Assembly (NCBI GenBank): GCA_900542795.1
Contig: UQPD01000022.1
Location: 1 to 23,466, forward strand
Length of the DNA stretch: 23,466 nt
Direction: 5' to 3'
Source of the DNA: an uncultured Prevotella sp.
GTDB taxonomy: Bacteria > Bacteroidota > Bacteroidia > Bacteroidales > Bacteroidaceae
Position numbers and translations under genes: made by a program. Positions 1-8,034 of the stretch are shown here, one piece after another. The notes under the pieces are model-generated. The model was not told where the DNA came from. It did not search any database and saw only the letters and a list, made by a program, of their open reading frames with translations. How positions within the stretch are numbered: the stretch's first letter is position 1; each line of letters starts with the position of its first letter.

Positions 1-143
1 TATTACTTATTACTTGATTTTCATTAGTCTGTATTACTTATTACTTATTACTTGATTTTCATTAGTCTGTATTACTTATTACTTATTACTTGAATTTCAT
101 TAGAATGTAATACTTAATACTTAATCCTTAATACTTAATTCTG
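1..143. repeat. Modular AT-rich tandem repeat (heptamer TATTACT plus 17-bp spacer)
   Basis: Three clear units are visible: 1-31, 32-69 and 70-107. Each has two or three copies of the heptamer TATTACT followed by a 17-bp spacer (TGATTTTCATTAGTCTG in the first two, diverged in the third). Unit lengths are therefore 31, 38 and 38 bp, differing by exactly one heptamer. A degenerate tail of TAATACT-like heptamers runs from 108 to about 143. The array abuts the TTG start of the next gene and probably continues left of the window. It is not coding in any convincing frame. Confidence 0.9.
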
Positions 144-145
144 TT

Positions 146-1282
146 TTGTTTAGATTCTTCTTTTTACTCCTGATACTCCTCATACTACCCGACTGGTTTA
201 TATGGTGGAATTTCACCCGTGAGCAAAGCATATGGCGCACGGTGTTAGTAGTGTTGCCTACTATAATCACTTTAGTATGCATGGTACTATTGTTGTGTCA
301 TGTACGTGCCTCTTTACTTATGCAATGGGCATTCATTCTCATTATTTGTGTAAGCGTGCCCAAGGCTGTGTTTATGGTAACGTGGCTTGTAGGTCGAGGC
401 ATTATTTGGCACAACGAAACCGCTTTACCCATGCTTCGTACCGTCTCTATAGCACTTTCGGTGCTTATGGCAGCACTTCAAGTGTATGGCACAGGCTGGG
501 GATGGCGTCATTTGCAAGTGCAGCGAACCCATCTTAAAGTACGCCAGTTGCCTTCAGCCTTTAACAATTATAAGATAGTGCAGATTTCCGACCTTCATCT
601 CGGAACCTATGCAGGCGACACTTCATTGATGAAGGCACTTGTGGACAGTGTCAATCGTGAACAGCCCGATTTGATAGTATTTACTGGCGATTTGGTAAAT
701 ATGGCATCGGCAGAGGCTGTACCCTTTGTGCAAACGCTCAAACATCTGCGAGCTACCGATGGTGTACTTTCAGTGCTTGGTAATCATGATTATTGCATGT
801 ACCAGCCAGGACTTACACCAGCGCAACTCAAGGCAGAGGTAAAACGCATTGTGCGCATACAGCGTGCTATGGGATGGAATGTCTTGCTTAATACGCATCA
901 ACCCATTGTGCGAGGTGCCGACACCTTGTATGTGGCAGGAGTTGAAAACATTGGTAAACGTCCTTTCCCATCGCAAGGCAATTTAGAAAAAGCCATAGAG
1001 GGCATTCCGTCTAATGGTTGCACCATATTGTTAAGTCACGACCCTTGGCATTGGCGCAATGGCGTGATAGGAAAGAATGTGGCGCTTACGCTTGCAGGAC
1101 ATACACATGGTTTACAAATGCAAATAGGTAGATTCTCGCCTGCTGCTTGGTTTATGCCAGAGTGGGGTGGACTTTATCGCGAAAAGAATCAACAACTATT
1201 TGTGTCTATTGGTGTGGGCGGTGGCGTTCCTTATCGTTTGGGCGCATGGCCTAAAATAGAATTGCTTACCTTGCATAATTGA
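146..1282 (+). CDS. Membrane-anchored metallophosphoesterase (YkuE/LpxG-like calcineurin fold)
   Basis: A 378-residue protein with roughly four hydrophobic segments in the first 115 residues, then a calcineurin-like phosphoesterase domain. The dinuclear metal-site motifs appear in order: SDLHLG (D149, H151), TGDLVN (D182), LGNHDY (N213, H214), LSHDP (H298) and AGHTHG (H319, H321). The active domain follows membrane helices, as in the YkuE and LpxG groups that act on lipid-linked or cell-envelope phosphates; the substrate here cannot be read from sequence. The start is TTG at 146, the first start codon after the in-frame TAA at 122-124. An ATG at 281 would delete the first membrane segment. 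The leader is occupied by the tandem repeat, so no ordinary promoter is visible. The gene converges on the YhcH-type gene. Confidence 0.9.
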   Translation: MFRFFFLLLILLILPDWFIWWNFTREQSIWRTVLVVLPTIITLVCMVLLLCHVRASLLMQWAFILIICVSVPKAVFMVTWLVGRGIIWHNETALPMLRTVSIALSVLMAALQVYGTGWGWRHLQVQRTHLKVRQLPSAFNNYKIVQISDLHLGTYAGDTSLMKALVDSVNREQPDLIVFTGDLVNMASAEAVPFVQTLKHLRATDGVLSVLGNHDYCMYQPGLTPAQLKAEVKRIVRIQRAMGWNVLLNTHQPIVRGADTLYVAGVENIGKRPFPSQGNLEKAIEGIPSNGCTILLSHDPWHWRNGVIGKNVALTLAGHTHGLQMQIGRFSPAAWFMPEWGGLYREKNQQLFVSIGVGGGVPYRLGAWPKIELLTLHN

Positions 1283-1317
1283 TTTTCTTATATTACAGGT
1301 AGCCCGAAAAAAGTGTA

Positions 1318-1364
1318 AAGGCAACAACCATGTGTGCATAACTTGCACACATGGTTGTTGCCTT
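1318..1364. terminator. Perfect 21-bp hairpin between convergent genes
   Basis: The arms 1318-1338 and 1344-1364 are perfectly complementary over 21 bp with a 5-nt loop. The A-rich left side and T-rich right side are short. It lies 36 nt after the phosphoesterase stop and 41 nt after the YhcH-type stop read from the other strand, so it can serve as a bidirectional terminator. Confidence 0.85.
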
Positions 1365-1404
1365 CATACTTTGGGATTAGAGGTGTTTTTATCCCCCTCC
1401 ATTA

Positions 1405-1857
1405 TTAAACCACCCTTACTTTTGCGATAAGTTTGCGCAATGTGCCGTTACCGATAATAGGAGCATGGGCATCTTCGGGGAACATAATGTAGAATTGTCC
1501 AGGCTTAACAGTGAAATAAGTAGAAGCCTTTTGGGCATAAAGTGCGAAGTCGCGTTTCACATCAAAAGGCTCATTGCTTGGCACTTCTAAATCGTCAAGA
1601 GGGGTCCAACCTACAATCTCCTCGCCACTCAGTGGAATGTGAATGTCAATGTATTGGCGGTGAATTTCTAATACCTGTTCACTTTGTGTGCGTAGTTCAG
1701 CATCGTCAATGTTGATAAAGATGTTGTCAGCATCGAGTGTAATGCGTCCTGTGGGAACCTTGCTCAGGTCGTTCTGTTTGAGATAGTCGAACACAGATTT
1801 AAAACTCGGATGTAGCGCCTCAATGAGGTGGCTATCTGATAGCTTGGATAGAATCAT
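1405..1857 (-). CDS. YhcH/YjgK/YiaL (DUF386) family protein, probable sugar anomerase
   Basis: From the ATG at 1857 the product is 150 residues, the usual length for this cupin-like family (E. coli YhcH is about 154). Family hallmarks are visible: E64-x-H66 followed by IDIHIPLSGEE (D71, H73), then FPEDAHAP with H131 near the C-terminus. These fit the conserved pocket residues thought to bind metal. Characterised members include the sialic-acid anomerase NanQ (YhcH); here only a sugar-processing role is inferred. An extended 170-codon reading from 1917 was rejected because it would begin inside the -7 promoter element. The gene is divergent from a SotB-like sugar exporter, and both products plausibly act on sugars or sugar acids. 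No sialic-acid catabolic genes are nearby. Confidence 0.88.
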   Translation of the reverse strand: MILSKLSDSHLIEALHPSFKSVFDYLKQNDLSKVPTGRITLDADNIFINIDDAELRTQSEQVLEIHRQYIDIHIPLSGEEIVGWTPLDDLEVPSNEPFDVKRDFALYAQKASTYFTVKPGQFYIMFPEDAHAPIIGNGTLRKLIAKVRVV

Positions 1858-1914
1858 GGTAGAAATTTTTGGATTAAATATGAGAAAAATGCTGCACAGA
1901 ACAGCTTCGATGTA

Positions 1915-1922
1915 CAAATGTA
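1915..1922 (-). promoter_or_regulatory. -7 element (TACATTTG) for the YhcH-type gene
   Basis: The minus strand reads TACATTTG, matching TAnnTTTG. It predicts a leader of roughly 50 nt before the ATG at 1857. No good -33 TTTG is visible. Confidence 0.5.
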
Positions 1923-1944
1923 ATTATTAAAAACGAATTATATG

Positions 1945-1952
1945 TAACTTTG
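1945..1952 (+). promoter_or_regulatory. -7 element (TAACTTTG) for the sugar-efflux gene
   Basis: TAACTTTGC matches the Bacteroidota -7 consensus. It overlaps a possible TTG start at 1950, which argues that translation starts downstream at 2007. It lies 22 bp from the opposing -7 element, so the two promoters are back to back and probably share regulatory DNA. Confidence 0.6.
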
Positions 1953-2006
1953 CACTCGAAACTAAACAAAAGACTAAACAAAAAACTAAACTACAAAGAA
2001 AACAGA

Positions 2007-3173
2007 ATGGAAAATAAGATGTCGTTGGGCAACTGGCTTTCCTTGCTTGGACTAACCTTTGCCACCTTTATTTTCAATACCTCAGAGTTTATTCCCATTG
2101 GTTTGCTCACCGATATAAAAAACGATTTCGGGTTAACTGAGGCAACTGTGGGTATGCTTATTTCCGTGTACGCTTGGGCTGTCATGATATTGTCGTTGCC
2201 CTTGATGCTCTTAGTGTCGAAGATGGAGATGAAGCGATTGATGCTTTGGTTGTTAGGACTTTTTACTGTTTTTCAATTCATGTCCTTTGCTTCAACCAGT
2301 TATGCCATGTTGATGTGTTCTCGTATAGGTGTGGCTTGTGCGCATGCAGTGTTTTGGTCGGTTATTTCGCCCATAGCAGTTCGCATTGTGCCCGATAAAT
2401 ATCGTTCCATAGCTTTGAGTATGGTCGTAACAGGTTCGTCTGTTGCTATGATTTTAGGCATGCCTTTAGGTAGAATTATCGGTTTGCATGTGGGGTGGCG
2501 TATGACCTTTATGAGCATAGGCATTTTCTCAGCCTTCACGCTTATCTATATGGCGTGGCGTTTACCCAAGGTGCCAAGTCGAGGTGGATTCTCTCCTAAA
2601 AAGTTGCCTGCTTTGCTCAAACAGCAAGGCATCATCGGATTGTATATTTTTACGTTGCTCATCTCCAGCTCTTATTATGTGGCATATAGCTACATCGAGC
2701 CATTCTTAAAACAAGTATCTCATCTGGCAGATGGTTGGGTAACAACGGCTTTGATGGTATATGGTGGTGCAGGATTTTTGGGTAGCATTGCTTTTTCAAA
2801 ATATTACAATCGCAACCGCAAACTATTTATCACGCTGATAGTAGCTGCCATGACCCTTTGCTTATTCTTGCTCTATCCTGTTTCGGGTGGAGGCATTATC
2901 CCCATCGTAATCGTGTTATGTGTGTGGGGAGCCACATCCACAGCTTACAATGTAGCGATGCAGAGCAATGTGATATTGATTACAACCCCCGAAAGTACCT
3001 CAGTTGCCATGTCCATCTTTTCAGGTATATTCAACTTAGGCATCGGTAGTGGTGCCTTTGTGGGTGGCATAATCTGTTCGCAATATTCCATCTCTTACAT
3101 AGGCTATGCAGGTGCCGTCTTTGGTCTTGCTGGCTTAATCTATTGGATGTTTAGATTAGGAAGTAGGGTGTAA
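2007..3173 (+). CDS. sotB: MFS sugar-efflux transporter, SotB-like (DHA1 family)
   Basis: A 388-residue, 12-helix major facilitator (E. coli SotB is about 396). Recalled SotB segments are closely matched: FIFNTSEFIPIGLLTDI in helix 1, VYAWAVMILSLPLML in helix 2, SRIGVACAHAVFWS in helix 4, LGMPLGRIIGLHVGWRMTF around helix 5, YSYIEPFL in helix 7 and MSIFSGIFNLGIGSGAFVGG near helix 11. SotB exports arabinose, IPTG and related sugars by proton antiport; the substrate here is inferred only. The ATG at 2007 was preferred over TTG 1950, which sits in the -7 element, because it leaves a short N-terminus before helix 1. The leader holds three copies of ACTAAAC at 12-nt spacing. A large palindrome follows the gene. 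Confidence 0.88.
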   Translation: MENKMSLGNWLSLLGLTFATFIFNTSEFIPIGLLTDIKNDFGLTEATVGMLISVYAWAVMILSLPLMLLVSKMEMKRLMLWLLGLFTVFQFMSFASTSYAMLMCSRIGVACAHAVFWSVISPIAVRIVPDKYRSIALSMVVTGSSVAMILGMPLGRIIGLHVGWRMTFMSIGIFSAFTLIYMAWRLPKVPSRGGFSPKKLPALLKQQGIIGLYIFTLLISSSYYVAYSYIEPFLKQVSHLADGWVTTALMVYGGAGFLGSIAFSKYYNRNRKLFITLIVAAMTLCLFLLYPVSGGGIIPIVIVLCVWGATSTAYNVAMQSNVILITTPESTSVAMSIFSGIFNLGIGSGAFVGGIICSQYSISYIGYAGAVFGLAGLIYWMFRLGSRV

Positions 3174-3187
3174 AATTTATCTTTCAC

Positions 3188-3574
3188 GCGCCAGCCTCAC
3201 CCCGATAGGGGTGATATATGGTAGCCAGGTATGAGAGTTCGGGGGGAGCTTGTCCCCCCGAACTCTCATGCCTGGTTTCAGTATGCAATAAAACCAAACT
3301 TCGCACGCCGTAGGTGTGCAATTGGGCCTAGGCGTATAGCCGTTTTCATAGGATACGCATATCATGTTTTAAATGTACGATTCATTGAGGGCAAATAATA
3401 ACTTAAAAATACAACGTCAATGAAAACGGCTGTTCGCCTAGGCCCAATTGCACACCTACGGCGTGCGAAGTACATCGGGAACATATCCAATAACCAGGCA
3501 TGAGAGTTCGGGGATAAACCCTCACTCTCATACCTGGCTACCTTATATCACCCCTAACGGGGTGAGGATGACGC
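3188..3574. repeat. Nested palindromic element A (387 bp) in a convergent gap
   Basis: This fills most of the 491-base gap 3174-3664. Pairs from outside in are: 3188-3201 with 3561-3574 (12 of 14), 3195-3214 with 3549-3568 (19 of 20), 3220-3238 with 3524-3542 (perfect), 3299-3334 with 3435-3470 (perfect, 36 bp) and 3338-3349 with 3420-3431 (perfect). The unpaired centre is 3350-3419. Arms are also internally self-complementary: CACCCC/GGGGTG hairpins at 3198-3213 and 3550-3565, and larger hairpins at 3225-3274 and 3494-3536. No transposase or clear target-site duplication is seen. It could be a MITE-like non-autonomous element or a large bidirectional terminator. Confidence 0.9.
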
Positions 3575-3581
3575 AAGTATG

Positions 3582-3686
3582 ACTTATTACCTATTACTTA
3601 TTACTTGACTTATTACTTATTACTTGTATACACATAGTTTGTATTACTTATTACTTATTACCTATTACTTGTATACACATATTTTG
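3582..3686. repeat. Second modular TATTACT tandem repeat, overlapping the efflux-channel stop codon
   Basis: Same architecture as the repeat at 1-143: runs of TATTACT-like heptamers joined to a 17-bp spacer, here TGTATACACATAGTTTG at 3625-3641 and a one-mismatch copy at 3670-3686. The last spacer copy lies inside the TolC-like gene and encodes its final residues; an adjoining heptamer supplies the stop codon. It directly abuts palindromic element A. Confidence 0.88.
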
Positions 3687-4870
3687 CTTCTTAAAGCAGA
3701 AACCGCCAATTGTGCATCGCGTTCAGCCTCCAGTTGGCTTGTACGCGCAGTGTAATAAAACGAAAGTTCAAGGAGATAATCAAGCAGTGAAATCTGTCCT
3801 AACTCGAGCGAACGACGTAGCAACTGATCATTATTCATCAGCTGCATATCCTTTTGCAGCGCATTGGCAGCCTGTTGCAACTGTTGAGCCGAAGCATACA
3901 GCTTAGCAACCTGAGCACGCTCCTGATAAATCACATCGTCCACAGTTAAACGATTTGCAGCCAATTCAGCCTCAGCTTTACGAATTTTTTTTCGCGAATT
4001 GCCCCAAAGAGGCACAGAAAAACCAAGTGAAAGACCACTGTAATTATTCTGCTTGATGTATTCGCCCTGAAAACCTACCGTTAAAGCAGGGAGTCCCTCA
4101 GCCTTAGCCACCTTTATTTCAGCCTCACTCTGTGCAACCGCAGCCTGTGCCGTTTGCACAGCCAAAGAACCCGCTAAAGCCGACTGAAAATCGACCAAAG
4201 GAGGGAGTGCCTTACCCGCTAACGGATAAATGGTATCAGTAAAAGCAACCGCATGCCCCCCATTTAAACGCTGTAAATTGGCAAGAATTTGCTGACGTTC
4301 GTTATTAGCACGCGCCCAATCAGCACGACTCACCGAAGCATTTAGGCGCACCTTGTTCACCTCGAGTTGGTTAATATCGCCACGCTCAAACTTTTGTTGA
4401 TAAAGACGCTCAATCTCCTCAGCCAAAGCTTGACGCTGTGACAGTTCGCCACACAACTTGTTATAATACACCAAGGTTGTAAACTGTTCGTCAGCCTCTG
4501 TCAACACCTGTTGCACAGCCCTACGGTAGTCGTTATAAGCAACCTGATTGTTAGCTTTAGCCAATGCACGGCGGCGTCCCAACAGCACATCCCAATCAAG
4601 GCTCTGTGTGAGCGACACATTGGTGCGGTTAGGCACCCCTTTAGGCGTACCCACTAAATAGGCAACCTCCGCCTCTGGGTCGGGCAAGCTCAAGTTTGAG
4701 CCATTCGCCAAAACAGAAGCTTGCATTTGTCGGTGTAGAGCCTTTAGCGTAGTGTTGTTTTGAGCAATCTGCGCCATCCAACTCTCCCACCCCGATTTTA
4801 GAACCGACTGCGCACAAAGAATGGGTGCAGCGGCACAAACCATATAGAGAATAATGAGTGTACGTTTCAT
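3665..4870 (-). CDS. TolC/CusC-type outer-membrane efflux channel
   Basis: A 401-residue outer-membrane factor, the last gene of the metal-efflux operon. Residues 1-20 form a Sec signal peptide with probable cleavage after LCA; the -1 residue is unsuitable for a lipobox, so no lipid anchor is predicted. The rest has the two-fold OEP pattern: long Ala/Gln/Glu-rich helices, for example around residues 120-200 and 300-395, alternating with short strands such as GLSLGFSVPLWG. In the RND complex it forms the exit duct through the outer membrane. Its ATG overlaps the pump gene's TGA by 4 bp (ATGA), indicating translational coupling. The C-terminal residues and stop codon lie within a tandem repeat, so the extreme C-terminus may vary between strains. 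Confidence 0.92.
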   Translation of the reverse strand: MKRTLIILYMVCAAAPILCAQSVLKSGWESWMAQIAQNNTTLKALHRQMQASVLANGSNLSLPDPEAEVAYLVGTPKGVPNRTNVSLTQSLDWDVLLGRRRALAKANNQVAYNDYRRAVQQVLTEADEQFTTLVYYNKLCGELSQRQALAEEIERLYQQKFERGDINQLEVNKVRLNASVSRADWARANNERQQILANLQRLNGGHAVAFTDTIYPLAGKALPPLVDFQSALAGSLAVQTAQAAVAQSEAEIKVAKAEGLPALTVGFQGEYIKQNNYSGLSLGFSVPLWGNSRKKIRKAEAELAANRLTVDDVIYQERAQVAKLYASAQQLQQAANALQKDMQLMNNDQLLRRSLELGQISLLDYLLELSFYYTARTSQLEAERDAQLAVSALRSKICVYK

Positions 4871-7800
4871 TTTTTTATTTTAGCAGTTTTTAATGGAGCC
4901 ATAATCGGCACTATGAAAAGATTGAGCAAAGTACTTGTGAGCAGTCCGCCCAACATCACCTGTGCCATAGGACTTTGAATTTCGTTACCAGGCAACTCAC
5001 TGCCCAATGCCAATGGGATAAGCGCCAAGCCCGAACTTAAGGCAGTCATCAAAATAGGCAAAAGACGGTCGAGCGAGCCGCGCATCACCACCTCCCGACG
5101 CGACAAACCGCGTTTAGCCAGTTCGTTATAGCGGTCAACCAAGAGCATACCCCCGCGCGTAGCCATGCCAAAGAGCGATATAAAACCAATAATGGCAGGA
5201 ATGCTCACCACACCGCCCGTAAACACGAGAGCCAAAACGCCCCCAATAAGTGCCAAAGGCAAATTCAGCAACACAATAACAGCTTGGTGCCACGAGCGGA
5301 ATTGCAAAAAGAGCAAAAGCAAAATAACAATGATGCTAACCACCGAAAGTCCAAGAAGCATGCGCGAAGCCGAAGCCTCACTCTCAAACTGTCCACCATA
5401 TTCAATATGATAACCTTCGGGCAGTTTTACTTCTTTGTCAATGGCACTGCGCATATCATTTACCACCGAACGCATATCGCGCCCTTCAGCATTTGCAGAC
5501 ACCACCAATTTGCGCTGCGCATTTTCACGACTAATGGTGTTAGGACCTGCCGACGAAACCACTTCAGCCACATCAGCTAACGGCACCAAACGCCCATCGT
5601 TTGTGTCAATAAGCAACGATTTTATGTGTTCAATGCTCTGCAAGTCGCTGTCAGCCACACGCACCGTTAAGTCAAATGTTTTGGCACCCTCTTGCACCTG
5701 GCTCACCACTTCACCCCCCACAGCAGCATTCACATACTCAGCAAACTGTGGCAAGGTAATGCCATAACGAGCCAAGAGCGTGCGTCGCGGACGGATAATA
5801 AGCTGCGGACGCTCAATTTGTTGCTCCACATTCAAGTCTGCCACTCCCTCAATGCCCTTGGTAGCCTGCTGAATTTGCAAGCCAATGGCATGAAGTTGCG
5901 ACAAGTCTGGTCCAAACACCTTAATAGCAATGCCCGCCTTCGAGCCCGACAGCATCGCATCAATGCGGTGCGAAATAGGTTGACCAATCTCGATGTTCAC
6001 TCCCGGCAAAGAGCGCAAGCGCTGACGAATGTCAGCCACCACCTCAGCCTTACTGCGTTTGTCGAGCGCAAAGGGCACCTCCATCTCGCTTGTGTTCACC
6101 CCCAAGGCATGCTCATCGAGTTCAGCACGCCCCGTTTTACGCGCCACAGCCTTCACCTCAGGCACCTGCAACAACAGTTCCTCAGCACGTTTGCCAATGT
6201 TGTTACTCTCGTCGAGCGAAACCCCAGGCAGCGTACTCACGTTTATGGTAAACGAACCCTCGTTAAAAGGTGGCAAAAACGAACGCCCCAGGGTAAAGAA
6301 CAAGCCAATGGTAATTACCACCACAACAGCAGTCGAGGCCAAAATCCATCGCGAAGGTCTGCCCAAAGCCCAAGCCAAAGCCAACTCGTAATAACGCTTC
6401 AAAGCACACACCCATCGCGGCTCATCCCCCTTTTGCACAGACGCGCCATCAACCAAAGCACCTTGCGGCAGTTGAGGGTCTTTAAGCAAATAATAGCAAA
6501 GCACAGGTGTAAGCGTTAAAGCCACCAATGTCGAGGCAAAGAGCGACACAATAAAACTCACACCAAGCGGAGCCAACATGCGCCCCTCAAGTCCACTCAA
6601 AAAGAAAAGCGGCACAAAACTCACCACAATAATCAGAGTAGAGTTAAGAATTGGCATGCGCACCTCCTTCGAGGCATTAAAAATCACCTCACGCTTGCGC
6701 AAGCGCTCTGCAAGCGGCTTACAAGCATTTTGGCGCAAACGTTTAAACACGTTTTCAACATCCACAATCGCATCGTCCACCAACGAGCCAATGGCAATTG
6801 CCATACCACCTATACTCATGGTGTTAACCGTTAGTCCCATCACTCTGAGCACAAGCAATGTAACGAGCAACGAAATGGGGATGGTAACCAACGAAATGAG
6901 CGTGGTTCGTCCATTCATCAAGAAGATAAACAACACTAACACCACAAAGATGCCACCCTCGACCAACGATTTTTGAATGTTCGAGATGGAAGAGTCTATA
7001 AAATCTTGCTGACGATAAAGCTGCGTGTTCACCTTCACATCAGCAGGCAAAGCACTTTTTAAGCCCACCACAGCCGAGTCGAGTGCTTCGGTCAGGTCGA
7101 GCGTACTGGTGTTGGGCTGCTTCGTCACCGTGAGCAACACAGCAGGCTTACCCGAAACCGAGGCTACGCCCATCTTCGGACTCTTAGCTCCCATCTGCAC
7201 ATCAGCCACATCAGCCAACACCACTGGCATGCCCGTGGCGGTAGTTTTCACCAAAGCCTGCCCCATCTCCTCAGCGTTGTGCGTACTCAGCACACCGCGC
7301 ACAATATATTCGTTACCACTTTCATAATGAACACCGCCCGAGGCATTTTGGTTCATCTGTCGGGTAGCATTCAGCACATCGCCCAACGACACGCCATAAT
7401 GGCGCATGCGTTCAGGATGAATGCGCACCTGATACTCCATCAGGTCACCTCCCATCACCGTCACTTGTGCCACGCCCCCTGTTGAGAGCAAGCGCGGACG
7501 GATGGTCCAGTCTGCCAAGGTGCGCAACGAGCCTAACGAGGTTGTGTCGGCAGTTAAACCAATAAACAGCATCTCGCCCAAAATGCTCGACTGCGGACCG
7601 AGCGTGGGTTGGCTCACCCCTTGCGGAAGGCTACTACCAATGGTAGCCAATTTTTCGGACACAATTTGCCGATCGCGGTAAATGTCGGTACCCCAATCAA
7701 ACTCAACCCACACCACCGAGAAGCCTGTGGTTGAAGAGGAGCGCACACGTCGCACATCGGTTGCACCATTTACTGCGGTTTCAACCGGAAAAGTCACCAA

Positions 7801-7989
7801 GCGTTCCACCTCCTCGGCTGCCATGCCCTTGGCTTCGGTCATTACCACTACGGTTGGCGCATTAAGGTCGGGAAACACGTCCACTTCCATTTTCCAAGCC
7901 GTCCAACACCCTACTATGATTAGCAACAAACTAAAAAAGAGGATTACAGGACGATTGCGAAGTGAAAAAGATATGATTTTGTTTAACAT
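4867..7989 (-). CDS. HME-type RND heavy-metal efflux pump (CusA/CzcA family)
   Basis: 1040 residues, full length for the HME-RND family. Helix 1 (about 12-30) ends at MEVDVFPDLNAPTVVV, followed by the periplasmic porter domain, helices 2-6 (about 340-500), a second porter domain (about 570-870) and helices 8-12. Helix 4 carries GGMAIAIGSLVDDAIVDVEN (395-413, with D405, D406 and E412), the proton-relay and substrate-class signature. It resembles the CusA-like pattern more than the DFG pattern of CzcA. By-eye alignment to E. coli CusA does not place methionines at the three Cu(I)-binding positions, so the metal is unresolved. It should form a proton-driven trimer with the neighbouring adaptor and channel. 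There is a 45-bp gap to the adaptor and a 4-bp overlap with the channel gene. Confidence 0.93.
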   Translation of the reverse strand: MLNKIISFSLRNRPVILFFSLLLIIVGCWTAWKMEVDVFPDLNAPTVVVMTEAKGMAAEEVERLVTFPVETAVNGATDVRRVRSSSTTGFSVVWVEFDWGTDIYRDRQIVSEKLATIGSSLPQGVSQPTLGPQSSILGEMLFIGLTADTTSLGSLRTLADWTIRPRLLSTGGVAQVTVMGGDLMEYQVRIHPERMRHYGVSLGDVLNATRQMNQNASGGVHYESGNEYIVRGVLSTHNAEEMGQALVKTTATGMPVVLADVADVQMGAKSPKMGVASVSGKPAVLLTVTKQPNTSTLDLTEALDSAVVGLKSALPADVKVNTQLYRQQDFIDSSISNIQKSLVEGGIFVVLVLFIFLMNGRTTLISLVTIPISLLVTLLVLRVMGLTVNTMSIGGMAIAIGSLVDDAIVDVENVFKRLRQNACKPLAERLRKREVIFNASKEVRMPILNSTLIIVVSFVPLFFLSGLEGRMLAPLGVSFIVSLFASTLVALTLTPVLCYYLLKDPQLPQGALVDGASVQKGDEPRWVCALKRYYELALAWALGRPSRWILASTAVVVVITIGLFFTLGRSFLPPFNEGSFTINVSTLPGVSLDESNNIGKRAEELLLQVPEVKAVARKTGRAELDEHALGVNTSEMEVPFALDKRSKAEVVADIRQRLRSLPGVNIEIGQPISHRIDAMLSGSKAGIAIKVFGPDLSQLHAIGLQIQQATKGIEGVADLNVEQQIERPQLIIRPRRTLLARYGITLPQFAEYVNAAVGGEVVSQVQEGAKTFDLTVRVADSDLQSIEHIKSLLIDTNDGRLVPLADVAEVVSSAGPNTISRENAQRKLVVSANAEGRDMRSVVNDMRSAIDKEVKLPEGYHIEYGGQFESEASASRMLLGLSVVSIIVILLLLFLQFRSWHQAVIVLLNLPLALIGGVLALVFTGGVVSIPAIIGFISLFGMATRGGMLLVDRYNELAKRGLSRREVVMRGSLDRLLPILMTALSSGLALIPLALGSELPGNEIQSPMAQVMLGGLLTSTLLNLFIVPIMAPLKTAKIKK

Positions 7990-8034
7990 TGAGTCGAATG
8001 TTTTTTAAAGAGTTTCTATACACAAAAATCACAT

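Noticed and set aside
1858..1917. Extended start of the YhcH-type gene at 1917
   Set aside because: It adds 20 residues not typical of the family and begins inside the -7 element at 1915-1922.
3177..3365. 62-codon minus-strand frame in the palindrome
   Set aside because: It is entirely within palindromic element A and is dictated by the repeat sequence. A 27-codon plus-strand frame from 3420 mirrors part of it, as expected from an inverted repeat.
3188..3574. Insertion sequence
   Set aside because: There is no transposase gene and no convincing flanking target-site duplication; only a non-autonomous element remains possible.
5692..6519. 275-codon open frame on the plus strand inside the pump gene
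   Set aside because: It is antisense to a well-supported RND gene, has low-complexity His/Arg/Gln-rich composition, no recognisable domain and no promoter.
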